A stretch of 64,000 nt of DNA from assembly GCF_014066305.1 (NCBI RefSeq), contig NW_023501055.1, positions 248,001 to 312,000 of the forward strand, in the 5' to 3' direction. Source of the DNA: Letharia columbiana. Lineage: Eukaryota > Ascomycota > Lecanoromycetes > Lecanorales > Parmeliaceae. A model generated the notes under the pieces. It saw only the letters and a program-made list of their open reading frames with translations. It did no database searches and was not told the DNA's origin. The translations under genes and the position numbers were made by a program. Shown here piece by piece: positions 34,407-44,202 of the stretch (positions are counted from its first letter, which is position 1; each line of letters starts with the position of its first letter).

Positions 34407-35306
34407 GCATCTCCCTGCAACCTATTCGCTAATTCCGATGACATGAAGCTGTCATGGCGACTAGGCACGGCGCTATCTAATATTACTCTGATCCAGAACT
34501 GGAACAGCTCCAAGACCAATATACACATACCTAGCCATGTCTTCAAGATGCACTTTTGCTGTTACATTGAGTCATAAATAAGTTGAACATGCAGGGGCAT
34601 TTGCGCGGGCATATTTCGAATGCTTCTTTCTACACAATCCAATCGACTCCAAATTTGTTGTAGTTTCTTCTGTGGTGAAGGACCGTGGAGAATTTCACAG
34701 GCGAAACTTTGGCCTGAGTGAAGATTTCTTTTCGCACCCCCAGGGGGGCGCCCTCAAGTAAGAAGAGAAAGCGAAGACGTCTCCTCCGCGGCTGTTCGGA
34801 CTCTTGTGGAAATTGTGCTTTTGTTTTTTCATTAAGAACGTACTTCACAACTGGCAAGAAATGGGAATTAGTGTTTGGCGGCCCTGCAGTTAATGATTAA
34901 TGCTTGTATCGGATGGCGTGGAGCAGCGCGATATGTTCTTAGTCATCGCGCTCATTATATATTCCATCGGCGTCGCCAATCTGGAGGTTAAGACCTGTAG
35001 CAGAATTTGGAATTCGCACTCCATCAGACGTTTTTTCTGATGATGGCAGGCTCGGTTTGGATGCGGAGTGGGAAATGGTCGTATCATCCTTCATGCTAAA
35101 ATTATCTCAGGCGCGTCACCAGCCTCTTCCGTGATCCATCCGACCCTTCTGTTCACTTCCTCCCCTAATGCATGAGACGGCCGACGCACCCATAGTCGAT
35201 CCCGACCTGACGACTGCAATTCCCCAGTCCAGTTATCCAAGCGTGCAGATTCATCGCCGCAATCCTGAATTCTGCCTTACACCAAGGTGAACACATCGAA
35301 TGATCC

Positions 35307-35407
35307 AATCCCTTATCAAACTTCTGAAATTACTGGCACATGAAACATTAACCTTGAATCCCTTCTCAACTTTCTGAATGGACTGAAACTTGAAACATTT
35401 AATCTTG
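35307..35407. repeat. Two-copy tandem repeat, about 50-bp unit
   Basis: Both units start AATCCCTT and contain ACTTTCTGAA or ACTTCTGAA, then GAAACATT and end in CTTG. The copies have diverged by several substitutions and a short indel. Confidence 0.6.
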
Positions 35408-35834
35408 ACAGGAGATTTTCAAAATCATTACCTCCTACATCAGGAAGGCCGTCGGTGATTTGGGTACAGCGAGAAATCGGCAATCAAGCGCGGACCCTCT
35501 GAATGATATTTCCCGAGGAGAGCGAGCAACGCCGTAATACTGAGAAGCGCTGTTGGTAACCAGTGGGTTGGCGCTACAAAGGGGCCGCGGCGACTACAGG
35601 AACAATCATCAATCAATCCGACTTCAAGTTCGCCCCCCAACCCTCAGACTTTAGTTATTGGTCTTCCTGCTGCTTAGGGACGCAGACTTCTGTGCCGTTG
35701 ATCCAGGGGGCAGAGGCCCTCCTTCTCATTCCTCACGTAGGTCACGCTGCCCAAAGCTTACGCAGTCTGTACTGTGCCTGAACGCATGCAACCACACCTA
35801 TTCCTGTACGTTATTTTAAGATATGCATCTCAAG

Positions 35835-35842
35835 TATAAATA
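35835..35842 (+). promoter_or_regulatory. TATA box of the GH16 gene
   Basis: TATAAATA lies 63 nt before the ATG at 35,905, in a position compatible with core-promoter function. Confidence 0.5.
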
Positions 35843-35904
35843 TACGGGCGCCGTACGACTTCTTCTGTTTCAGCAACACTCATCACTCATTAAGCAATAT
35901 CATC

Positions 35905-37049
35905 ATGTATATGTCCATCCACTTTCTTTTGCTGATTTCAGCAGTATCTGCGATACCTTACCCAAATCACGATGATGCCAGCAAGCACAAACGCACATTG
36001 ACACCAGATAACACCTGTGGAGGCAGCAACGGCTACACCTGCAACCCAAATGATTCATACGGAGGTGCTTGTTGCTCTGCGGCTGGATTCTGTGGAAATA
36101 CAGACGCCTACTGTGGCAGCGGCTGCCAATCAGCCTTCGGAACCTGCGGTTCGCTCACGTCTCCGCAACCCCAAGCATCCTCTTTACCCCAGGTATCCCC
36201 TCTACCCCCACCGACCGGCCCAGCAGGCAGTTCGTCACCAGCCACGAAAGAAGGTTGTCTCTGGACAATCGATGGCTCCGGCAGCTTCACCCATATCCTA
36301 ACCGTCGACTTTTCCGACCTCACCGCCTTACCAAACGACACTCTAGATATCAGCACCGACCACATCCCCTCCACCCCATACACCCAAACCTACACCATCG
36401 AAAATGTAGCGGTCGAAGATGGCACATTGCAGCTCAAGGTACCAGGAGGGCAAACCACCTCTCCCATCCTCGGCGCCGAGGTCTCCACCGCGGAGAAGAA
36501 CATCCTCTACGGCAGCGTGCGCACAATGATGCAAATCAGCAGCGTCTCCGGGACCGTTTCGAGCCCATTCTTTTACAAGAGCGATAGTCAGGAAGCCGAC
36601 ATCGAGGTCATCACAGGTGGCGCGTATAAAGGCGTTCACTACACGAACCAAAAGGCCAGCCCGACCGCTGACCAGACGACTGTTGCATTCGCATCTTCTG
36701 TGGATCTTACGTCAGAGATGCACGAGTATCGCTTGGATTGGCTGCCGGATCGTACGGATTTCTATATGGACGGTGTCAAGCAGGCGAACTTGACGGGAAA
36801 TGTGCCAAGTACGGCGGGCGCGTGGCTATGGAACAACTGGAGGCAAGGAAACCCCCCACGCTTAACATTGCGTGTCTGCTTTGCTCTGCGATGCTTGTTT
36901 GACGTCATAGAGCCATGCGCTAACGCGATTGATCTTGCAGCAACGGCGATCCTAAGTGGTCCGCCGGACCACCGAGCATGGAAAATATTCTCAAGATATC
37001 GAAGATCGAAATGTATTACAATACGACGAAGAGTGCGGGCGCTTGCTGA
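35905..37049 (+). CDS. Secreted CBM18-GH16 glycoside hydrolase/transglycosylase
   Basis: Exon 1 is 35,905-36,842 and exon 2 is 36,941-37,049, giving 348 aa. The 98-nt intron starts GCAAGG and ends TTGCAG. This GC-AG splice is the only one I find that restores the family sequence NNWS-NGDPKWSAGPP and the normal C-terminus (ISKIEMYYNTTKSAGAC). Reading through instead gives an unlike 40-residue tail. Signal peptide: MYMSIHFLLLISAVSAIP. Residues about 36-81 are a chitin-binding type-1 (CBM18) domain with eight cysteines (CGGSNGYTC, ACCSAAGFCG, YCGSGC). After a Pro/Ser linker comes the GH16 beta-jelly roll with the catalytic triplet EADIE (nucleophile Glu220, acid/base Glu224). CBM18-bearing GH16 enzymes include Crh-type chitin-glucan crosslinkers, so it probably acts in wall remodelling. 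No GPI tail is present. Confidence 0.9.
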
Positions 37050-38246
37050 GAGTATCTATCTAAAACCACCATGAGTATAAGGTTCAGAATGTAGCATAGG
37101 GCGCGGCGTTTAGTAGGATTTCCTGTGTCTGGTGTCTTCTCTGTACTTGGTTTGCATTGTAATTTTATAGATTGCGTTGGGTTTTTTCCATTCTAGGGTT
37201 CCAGAAATAGCACATTCCAACTGCGTCAATTTTCACTGAGACTCGATGCTTCGTGCTAGCGAGACACAGAATAGCTAAAAAGGTTATTGATGATATGCAG
37301 ACAAGGCTCCGGCGGCTGTACCGCTACATCGGAGCTCATAGCTTGAGCCATTCTCTCTGTCTTAGCTTGTGTAAGCCTAGGACCGCCTTTTCTTGTCTTC
37401 TCGCTGTGAATCAAGTATACTTCGTTAAATAATCTTTATAATCATCGTTCCTAAACTTCTCTGGTAGCTCCACTTCGTGATCCGAGGACTAATACCAGAT
37501 AACGTGACTTACAGTAAGAACACCACCTCACTCCAATCCATTGTTCATCTAGGGATTCTAGAACTCGCACCGAGCTAGCTCGAGCCACAGCTGTAGCAAT
37601 TTGCCGAGAACAGCTCAGATTAAGGCGGCTGGCCATTATCAGTAACGAGCTCTCCAGTGCTGGCATTAGCCAGCATAGTCATGTCATTCCCAGAGAATGT
37701 ACATCGGTCGACAAGGAAAACAATTGCAATTCCAAGTTCTGGATGTTGTAAGCCTGATGATCTTCATTGCTTCTGTGTCTCCGCACTGTACCTTCTTGAT
37801 GCATGTAAAATTGGCTCCTAGATGATCCTCATACGCTGCACGTAGGGAATGCATCGTTGAAGACATCAAGGTTGTTGAAGGTGTAGAAGAGAGATACCGC
37901 CAGTCTGTACTCGTTCTTGAGCAGGCCTGTTGTTGAAATTGGAGCCTGTAGAAAATCGGGACAACTCTGAATATAATACCTATAACATGGAACTTCAACA
38001 CGGATCCTGAGCAATAACGGTCTCGATGTCCATGGTGGTCAGATTCGAGGCCTATCAGCCAAGGCCTTGGGAGCTCGGTGATGGTGCGTAAGAAAAGACA
38101 GAGAAGCTAAGTAATCACTGTTGTCGAAGTTTCAGGACCACGAAGGACACTGTATCACAACGCTTTCCCCAGATCTAACACAACATTCGTGTCAAGGAAA
38201 AAGCTGAACACATGTTCAGTAACGTGACTAGCTACTCGAACCTCCA
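37050..38246. other. Spacer between convergent genes
   Basis: 1.2 kb between the GH16 gene (plus) and the secreted-protein gene (minus). Short frames only; nothing is recognised. Confidence 0.5.
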
Positions 38247-39129
38247 TTATCTGTCCAGCAGCGTAATATCTCTCAGCAACGAAAAGTCTACCGGTATATG
38301 CCGAATATATCTCGTGCTATTGGTCAACGACACAAAAGAAGCATTGCCAGCGATATCCAGCTGGTCCATTGAGGTAACAGGCGTGATCGGCAACCCCTCG
38401 CTCATGTGAATATTGAGCAAATCTTCAAAGGGTGAATACGCAGAATATATGTAGAGAGCTGCTGAAAACTGTCTGGTCCTTTGGTCTAGTATCGTTACGA
38501 TTCAGCGGTGGGCATGATCTGGTCACGAGGAATAGGGACCACCCAGGTACGAAATGGGAGCTACGTACTGATGAAAGGCACGTATCCGCCACTTGGGGCA
38601 ACCTGTGGGCGAGGGCTGCCGCATGTGAACAGTATCTGCATTTGGTCTAGAACAGTTCTCCAATTTGCGCTCCAGAGCGCGCTCACTACGGAGTCACTAG
38701 GCCGACCGTAGCTCAAGATTGCGAGGCGGCATGTGTCTGAAGACCTGATCGTCAGCGGATGGCAACAGCAATAACCAAGCAGGAGCGTCGAAAGAAAACC
38801 CCAGATGTTGCTAGAAAGGGTCGCGTCAACGTACTGTATCTCCATATTTTCGGTAGTTGATTGATAGGTAGTGGTCGATATCGATTACTGACGGCGGCGA
38901 AAGGCGGTACGAGGTACTGAGGCTCAGACCACAACTCGTATCGTCTGGAACCATAATCGTCGACGGGTTCCATGGCGAAGGGCATGGAGTGCCACACGCT
39001 CAAGCAATCTCTGTAGTTGGGGATACCGTATATACCGGCATTGCAGACAGGCTGGGACGCTGAGCAGAAGCGGAGTATGAAGGCTACGACACAGATGACA
39101 GACCTGTAGCGAAGTAGACCAAGCAGCAT
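38247..39129 (-). CDS. Secreted protein of the divergent pair (member 1)
   Basis: Three exons on the minus strand, 39,129-38,835, 38,736-38,569 and 38,461-38,247, with introns of 98 and 107 nt, both phase 1, giving 225 aa. The signal peptide MLLGLLRYRSVICVVAFILR precedes FCSA. The body has a Cys/Tyr/Pro opening (VCNAGIYGIPNYRDCLSVW), PQYLVPPF, then INQLPKIWRY joined across intron 1 to NTCRLAILSYGR. It goes on to WRTVLDQMQILFTCGS and, after intron 2, YSAYSPFEDLLNIHMSEG. The second acceptor is a CAGCAG tandem, allowing a one-residue alternative. The gene at 39,746 has the same order, the same two intron positions and the same phases, so they are paralogues by duplication and inversion. No enzyme motif is seen; the function is unknown. 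Four cysteines suggest disulphides in an extracellular protein. Confidence 0.78.
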
Positions 39130-39745
39130 GGTAAGAGGATCTATTCAAGAGTGGAAGGTGTTGGATTTGGGGTTTGGAACGGAGAGAGGGAGATAGAGAG
39201 AGAGAGTGTGTGTGTGTGATATGACAACTTGAGCCTCAAGTCTATTGTTTCTTCAACCAACCTCCAGCTCCCGCGAAATGAAGTCGTGCATACTTTCGAT
39301 TGTCAAAGTAGATCTCCCGATCTCGATCGATCTCGGACCCGAAAGTCTTGATGCGCTCATGCAGGTACTCTTACGCATTCGCCTGGATTCGCCTAGTGAC
39401 CCAAATTTTCGAGCCAACAGTCCAACGCAAAGACATAGTAGCTTTTGCTCCTTGTGGGATGAACGGGATGCCGCACAAAGCCAGCAAGACAAATCATGGC
39501 GCTTACTTGCCTGACTCTTTTCCGCGTCGCATAGATGTCGAGACGAGGATCTTACGTGTCATCGGCCGCGTGGTAACCACACCAAGGAGTTTCAGGACGT
39601 AATGATTGGGTTGGAATTCATGCGTTGCTTTTTCGACCATGTAGGATAGAACCTGCGAGTAAGCAGCCTTGGCAGGATAAGATGCTGACGTCTTGCAAAG
39701 ACAGCACTACAAGAGACTTTGAGCTCCCAAGAGTTCGAAACGAAA
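39130..39745. promoter_or_regulatory. Shared divergent promoter region of the secreted pair
   Basis: 616 bp between two outward-facing start codons. It contains a purine run followed by alternating (GA)n and (GT)n at about 39,181-39,218, close to the minus-strand gene. A bidirectional promoter is inferred from layout only. Confidence 0.4.
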
Positions 39746-40654
39746 ATGTCTTGGCTTTCTACTTCATCATCGTCGTTGATATGGCTCCTACTTCATTGTT
39801 CAATTCTTGTCCCATTGGTTTCGGCACGTGGCCCATCCTACTTTTGCAGCAGGGACATGTACGATAGTCCAGTCATGCAAGACTGTTCCCAAGCGCTGGC
39901 CGCTCTTCCACAGGCAGACCGGTTCTACAGGTATTATATCGAGCAGCAACTCGAGACCGCCCCTCCAGAATCCGACTGGCAAGGCTGGACCGATGAGCGC
40001 CCGAGTTCTTTCAGAATGAAATTAGTCCAGATTCCTAAGTTCTGGAGCTACGGTAAGCAAGCTTGTTTGCGGACTCATAGTGCCACTCTCGTTAAGGGTA
40101 CATTGCAGTCATGAAGACAACGTACTGAAGATGAACTCCAGGATCGTGCAACCTCGCCCTCCTGAGCTATGTCGAGGGCAATTCCAAGACGGCGCTCTCA
40201 CTTTCGCGATGGGCAGATATTTACCTCGTGGGATATTCCCTCGTGCAAGCATGCCTCAACCTTCATTCGCAAGGCGGTGCCGGCACGGTTATTGGTAAGC
40301 TTTGAGCACAATCTTTGCTTTTTTTGAGGCTCTTTCAAACTTAGCTCGCATGACGCAGGTACCTATGGCCAACCTGTGCTTACCATGTTCCTCTGGCAGA
40401 ATGGGGCCATCTTCGAAAATATGATTAACAAGTACATGAGCGCATCATTTTCTGCAGGCATTGATCCCACAAATCCAGCAATATTGAAGGTGTTCGGCCC
40501 TGTTGATGGCAGCGTGGACACCTCTAATGGCACGTTACCAGAAGGCATCAATCTCAGTCACCCAGCTTCATTGATATCTCCAAATTTTCTGAACAATATT
40601 TCAGGTCTGTCTCACAACACAACCATTGGCACACCATCAACAGACACTTATTGA
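39746..40654 (+). CDS. Secreted protein of the divergent pair (member 2)
   Basis: Three exons, 39,746-40,052, 40,142-40,294 and 40,359-40,654, with introns of 89 and 64 nt, both phase 1, giving 251 aa. The ATG at 39,746 starts MSWLSTSSSSLIWLLLHCSI, and the signal peptide probably ends at VSA. The body has CSRDMYDSPVMQDCSQAL, then KLVQIPKFWSYG joined across intron 1 to SCNLALLSYVEG. It continues WADIYLVGYSLVQACLNL, GGAGTVIG, then across intron 2 TYGQPVLTMFLWQNGAIFE and NMINKYMSA. The Asn/Ser/Thr-rich tail carries several N-glycosylation sequons. The alignment with the neighbour at 38,247-39,129 follows the same landmarks (DC, PKxW-Y, C-x-LA-x-LSY). No catalytic motif is recognised. Confidence 0.8.
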
Positions 40655-41727
40655 GACCGCCTGGGAGATGAGCCAAGAAACGGAGGAAGAGAGTAGATCA
40701 CACGGCTGGACTCCTGGGAGATGGAGGGTGAACCCTAGATGATATTCAAGAATGCGATCTCCCCACAAGCGACGAGAGCCGGAAGCAGACTTGACTACGG
40801 TTAGATCTCATCTTCTGTGATGCTGCTCAGACACAAATGGTATCAGACAAGTATTTCTCCCTGTGAGCACTCACATGTCGCATCTCAGAGCGCAGGACTT
40901 CTATTTGTCTCGAAGCTATCCGATAAACGCCGAGAGGCAACAGATTTCGCCCTATGTTGCCGGGGTCTCGGCGTTTATCGGATACCCGTCGGTCTCGTGA
41001 TCGCCAACCAGCACTCAGCAGCACGGCACATCGCTTCGGTCTGCTCTTCCGAAACATGCATACTAATCGCTTAATTTCAGACCATTTTCACCATGCAACT
41101 CTCAACGCTGGTTTGTTCTATCTTCCATCTCCAGATTTCCCGCAGTGAAATACTCGTTGCGCATCTCTGGGCCCGGGTTTTACATTGATTGCCGACATGC
41201 GCTTCCCAATGAGAGTCTCTCTCCGCAGGGAGCACACAACGTTCAGACCTTGAACTTTGAAACACAGATGAGACTGTAGATCTGTACATGTCCTCGATTG
41301 GCTGATCTTGGTCCGCTGTAAGTGGGAGCGATGCTGCTGCGGCGCTTCAAACGGTGAGACACGCACGTCACATGGTCACAAAAATCACACAGCCACTAGA
41401 CTAGAGTCTTTGACATCACCCTGGGGCCACAGGTAATGCGCATCCTCGCGAAACCGGTCTCGTGCTCGTCGAGGACAGGGCGGTACTATGCTCGCGCCTC
41501 CAAGCGTCAGACACTACCTTTGCAAAAAGTGCACGAAGGTTGGGCCCGAGCCTAGAAGCATCGGCAAATGAAGGCTTCGCGCCTCCGAAAAGAGAACGTC
41601 TCGAGCCTCCAAAAGAGGTCGGAACGGTGCTTTTGTCCAACCTTCATAGCTTAACGTCGTCTTTGTCGTCACCACAGTCTCATTTCATGTCCAGTGTGTA
41701 TCTCTTGCCACATGAGTACGAACAGTG
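40655..41727. other. Spacer with a strong hairpin
   Basis: About 1.07 kb without a supported gene. It contains the hairpin at 40,917-40,984 and the promoter of secreted protein B. Confidence 0.5.
40917..40984. repeat. Long near-perfect inverted repeat (hairpin)
   Basis: TATCCGATAAACGCCGAGA (40,917-40,935) is an exact reverse complement of 40,966-40,984. Inside it, GGCAACA (40,936-40,942) pairs with TGTTGCC (40,955-40,961), leaving a four-G bulge and a 12-nt loop, 26 pairs in all. Confidence 0.9.
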
Positions 41728-42252
41728 ATGCACTTGCTCCATATGTTAGCCCTCCCAATGCTCCCAATAACTCTCTTGCCTTATCTTGCTGTGGCAAAGC
41801 CATTTCCGGACCACGCAATGGTCGTAACCCCAGCCGACACCCAAACACGCCCACGAATTCAGTCTGCAAGACGTGCTCTTGTGTACGGTCTTCCTCCGGA
41901 CTGGACGGCTGTCTTCCAGACCGTTACCAGCATCCAACCACCCCTCATCAACCCAGCTTTCATCCAATTCTTCTCCATGGCCGCTAAAGTCGCAGCGGCA
42001 GACCCTGTTCCTGGTCGTCGTTTCCAGCGCATATCGTTTGGGGCTTTGATCTTGGAGTTTATAGCGAATGATGACCAGAACCAGGTAGTTACAAAGGAGT
42101 TCGTTGAAGCAGCCTCCCTCTGGCTTCTAGATGCTGCCCAGAAAGGATGGACGGGCCTTTTCAAAGCTTGGGTACTCGACAGAGTGGACGGGGATATTGT
42201 GTTCATACGATTGACGAGTGTATGGGATGAGATGATGTCCTTAACCTCTTGA
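41728..42252 (+). CDS. Small secreted protein B (paralogue of 8,846-9,424)
   Basis: Intronless, 174 aa from the ATG at 41,728. The signal peptide MHLLHMLALPMLPITLLPYL ends near AVA. A propeptide ends in Arg-Arg just before ALVYGLPPDWTAVF. The mature domain has PAFIQFFSMAAK, then PGRRFQRISFGALILEF, then FVEAASLWLLDAAQKGWTGL and FKAWV. In protein A the corresponding blocks are FIRFF, PGRRHQRFTFGALALEL and the near-identical AASLWLLDAA helix. The two genes lie 32 kb apart on opposite strands and share processing layout, domain length and lack of introns. No known domain is recognised. The dibasic site suggests kexin maturation; the role of the mature domain is unknown. Confidence 0.85.
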   Translation: MHLLHMLALPMLPITLLPYLAVAKPFPDHAMVVTPADTQTRPRIQSARRALVYGLPPDWTAVFQTVTSIQPPLINPAFIQFFSMAAKVAAADPVPGRRFQRISFGALILEFIANDDQNQVVTKEFVEAASLWLLDAAQKGWTGLFKAWVLDRVDGDIVFIRLTSVWDEMMSLTS

Positions 42253-44202
42253 GAAATGACGACAGACGACACCCAGCTGAATTTGGTGCGAACATTTCGA
42301 CTGGATGACCGTAGAGCAGGCACAATTCAGTCGCTACTTTCTCTCACAGCCTTGATGCACTACCTGAAAGAAACCGGACAGTTGAGAAGAAGACCTTCAG
42401 ACCTAAAAGAATGCAACATTCGTTCAGGAAAAGGACCGACAAAGGCGCTGGCGCCAGTTAAAATTGCTGAGCCTGAGGGTGTTACATTTGGGGTTAGAAA
42501 ATGATCCACAGAAAGTGGAATGGGTGGAGCAGGCAAAAAGCAGAGTGGGCATCCTTCTAAGGATAGGTGGTGGTTCAATGACCATACAAAAATTGTAGTT
42601 GTACGCTATTGACAACTAATAGGGATTCTGAGCAACGAGATCTTGTGAGTTGACGAAAGAATACAAATCTGTATACGAGAATGGATGCTACCGGTATGAA
42701 GAACGACGTCTGTACTTGATAAGATCTGGCATGTCAATCTACAAAGTTTGGAGCCCAATTCGTCCAATTGCAGTAGCCGTAGATATCAGATTTTCTCACG
42801 CGCCCCTAGGGCTTCCATGCTGGTGATTTAGTACCTAGACGGGATAATCAGCCGTGGCAAATCGACTTGGGTTGTCACCAGCATCGATACTGTTGGTCTT
42901 TAACATGAACAGGACGACATCAATGATGAATCGGAACTTACGAACTGGTGAACTCAGCTGCCCACTGTACCTCTGTATGATGCTGAGGGCCTGTTCATAT
43001 TCTGGCTCGATGATAACCGAGACCTGTGCCGTGTAATTGCTGCACAAAATTTGCCATAGCCTTTTGGTCGCTCATCGGCCATTCGAGACGCATAATGTAG
43101 TATCCCGGGTAGTTTTTCATCTGGCCACGTAATCTGGGTCGATATGCGATGCGCCAATCGCCACTGCCTTGAGTCTGGCCCAACTTGGGAGTGGATAGCA
43201 TCCGCTCCTTCCTCCAGGCTTCAACCCAGAGTCGAAGAGCTTTCGTTCCCCAGCCTTATCCTTTCGTCCCATCTTTCTCAACCATCTTGCTGTCCGGTAT
43301 ATTTTCTGCACCAGCTTTGCCTCCCGTGCCGACGTCCTCGGATCTGCTCTTAGAGAACCAATTCTCCTGATTGTGCCGTACCGCTAACGCGAGACCTTGC
43401 TCGTGGCTAGAAGCTGCTATCGGTAGCGTGTCTAGGGATAGGCAAGTGAGGGACGCATATATTGCTCCCAGCGTGGTGTGTCGGAGTCAACTACGCAGGC
43501 AGAGTCAGATTTCCCAGCCACTATCGTCGAGTCTCCTGACGACACATTTCGCCATTATGGTCTAGTCCATGGGATTGCCGAGGTCAAGCAATGCTTGGAA
43601 GCAGACGCAAGTCATAGATGAAGATGAGAGTGAAAGACGGCGGCCTTAATTAAATGCCGACTCGGTTCAAATTTTCCGGCTCGGGTGTGGCTCGGAGATC
43701 CGAAGCATGCTCGGCTTTAAGCAATCTAAAAATCGCTCGATTTCTCGCCACTCGGTGACCATTGAAGATCTACTACCCCTCAAAAGTTCTTGTGTACTTG
43801 GCAAGATAGTCTAATGATCATCACGAGCCGGCAGTGTAACTCAACAATGTTCCCTCCAAGTAATGACTGTCAGCAGTCACACAGTCGATCATGTTGGCAT
43901 CAGCATCAGCATTAGCATCAGCCGCAGCAGCAGGCAACAGACAACACAGGTCAAATTTCTTACAAGGGAATACCCAAGAATTGACATGGGCCACGCGTGC
44001 AATGCTTGGCCGTTTGGCAGCAAAGAAACTTAAATGTTGAGTGCTGACCGGGTCTTTTGTGCTTCGCGTGCTCTGGGTCAACATCCCAAGACATTATATT
44101 CATAACGCCTGGAACAAGGCTCGAGCTCCTATCGCTGATGTCGTTAGATTCACGGCCGCTCTCGCTTCCCTTACATCAATCTGTATTATCATCAATCACC
44201 AA
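42253..44202. other. Spacer with one minus-strand relic
   Basis: Apart from the relic at 42,835-43,205 no gene is supported. Trp/Cys-poor short frames occur on both strands. Confidence 0.45.
42835..43205 (-). pseudogene. Unnamed gene remnant with a frameshift
   Basis: The minus strand reads YPGYYIMRLEWPMSDQKAMA (about 43,115-43,060), then shifts frame near 43,045. It continues YTAQVSVIIEPEYEQALSII and RKFRFIIDVVLFM to a stop at 42,835. The two segments look like one protein because each is clean and ends where the other begins. No start and no recognised family. Confidence 0.3.

Larger units (their letters stand above)
34407..35904. other. Spacer upstream of the GH16 gene
   Basis: 1.5 kb without a supported gene. 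It holds a two-copy 50-bp tandem repeat (35,307-35,407) and the GH16 promoter. Confidence 0.5.

Noticed and set aside
39245..39514. 89-codon frame in the divergent promoter
   Set aside because: No domain, overlaps an antisense frame of equal length, and sits where regulatory sequence is expected.
42256..42504. Frame following secreted protein B
   Set aside because: The 82-codon open stretch has no signal, domain or intron link to B; most likely 3' untranslated sequence.
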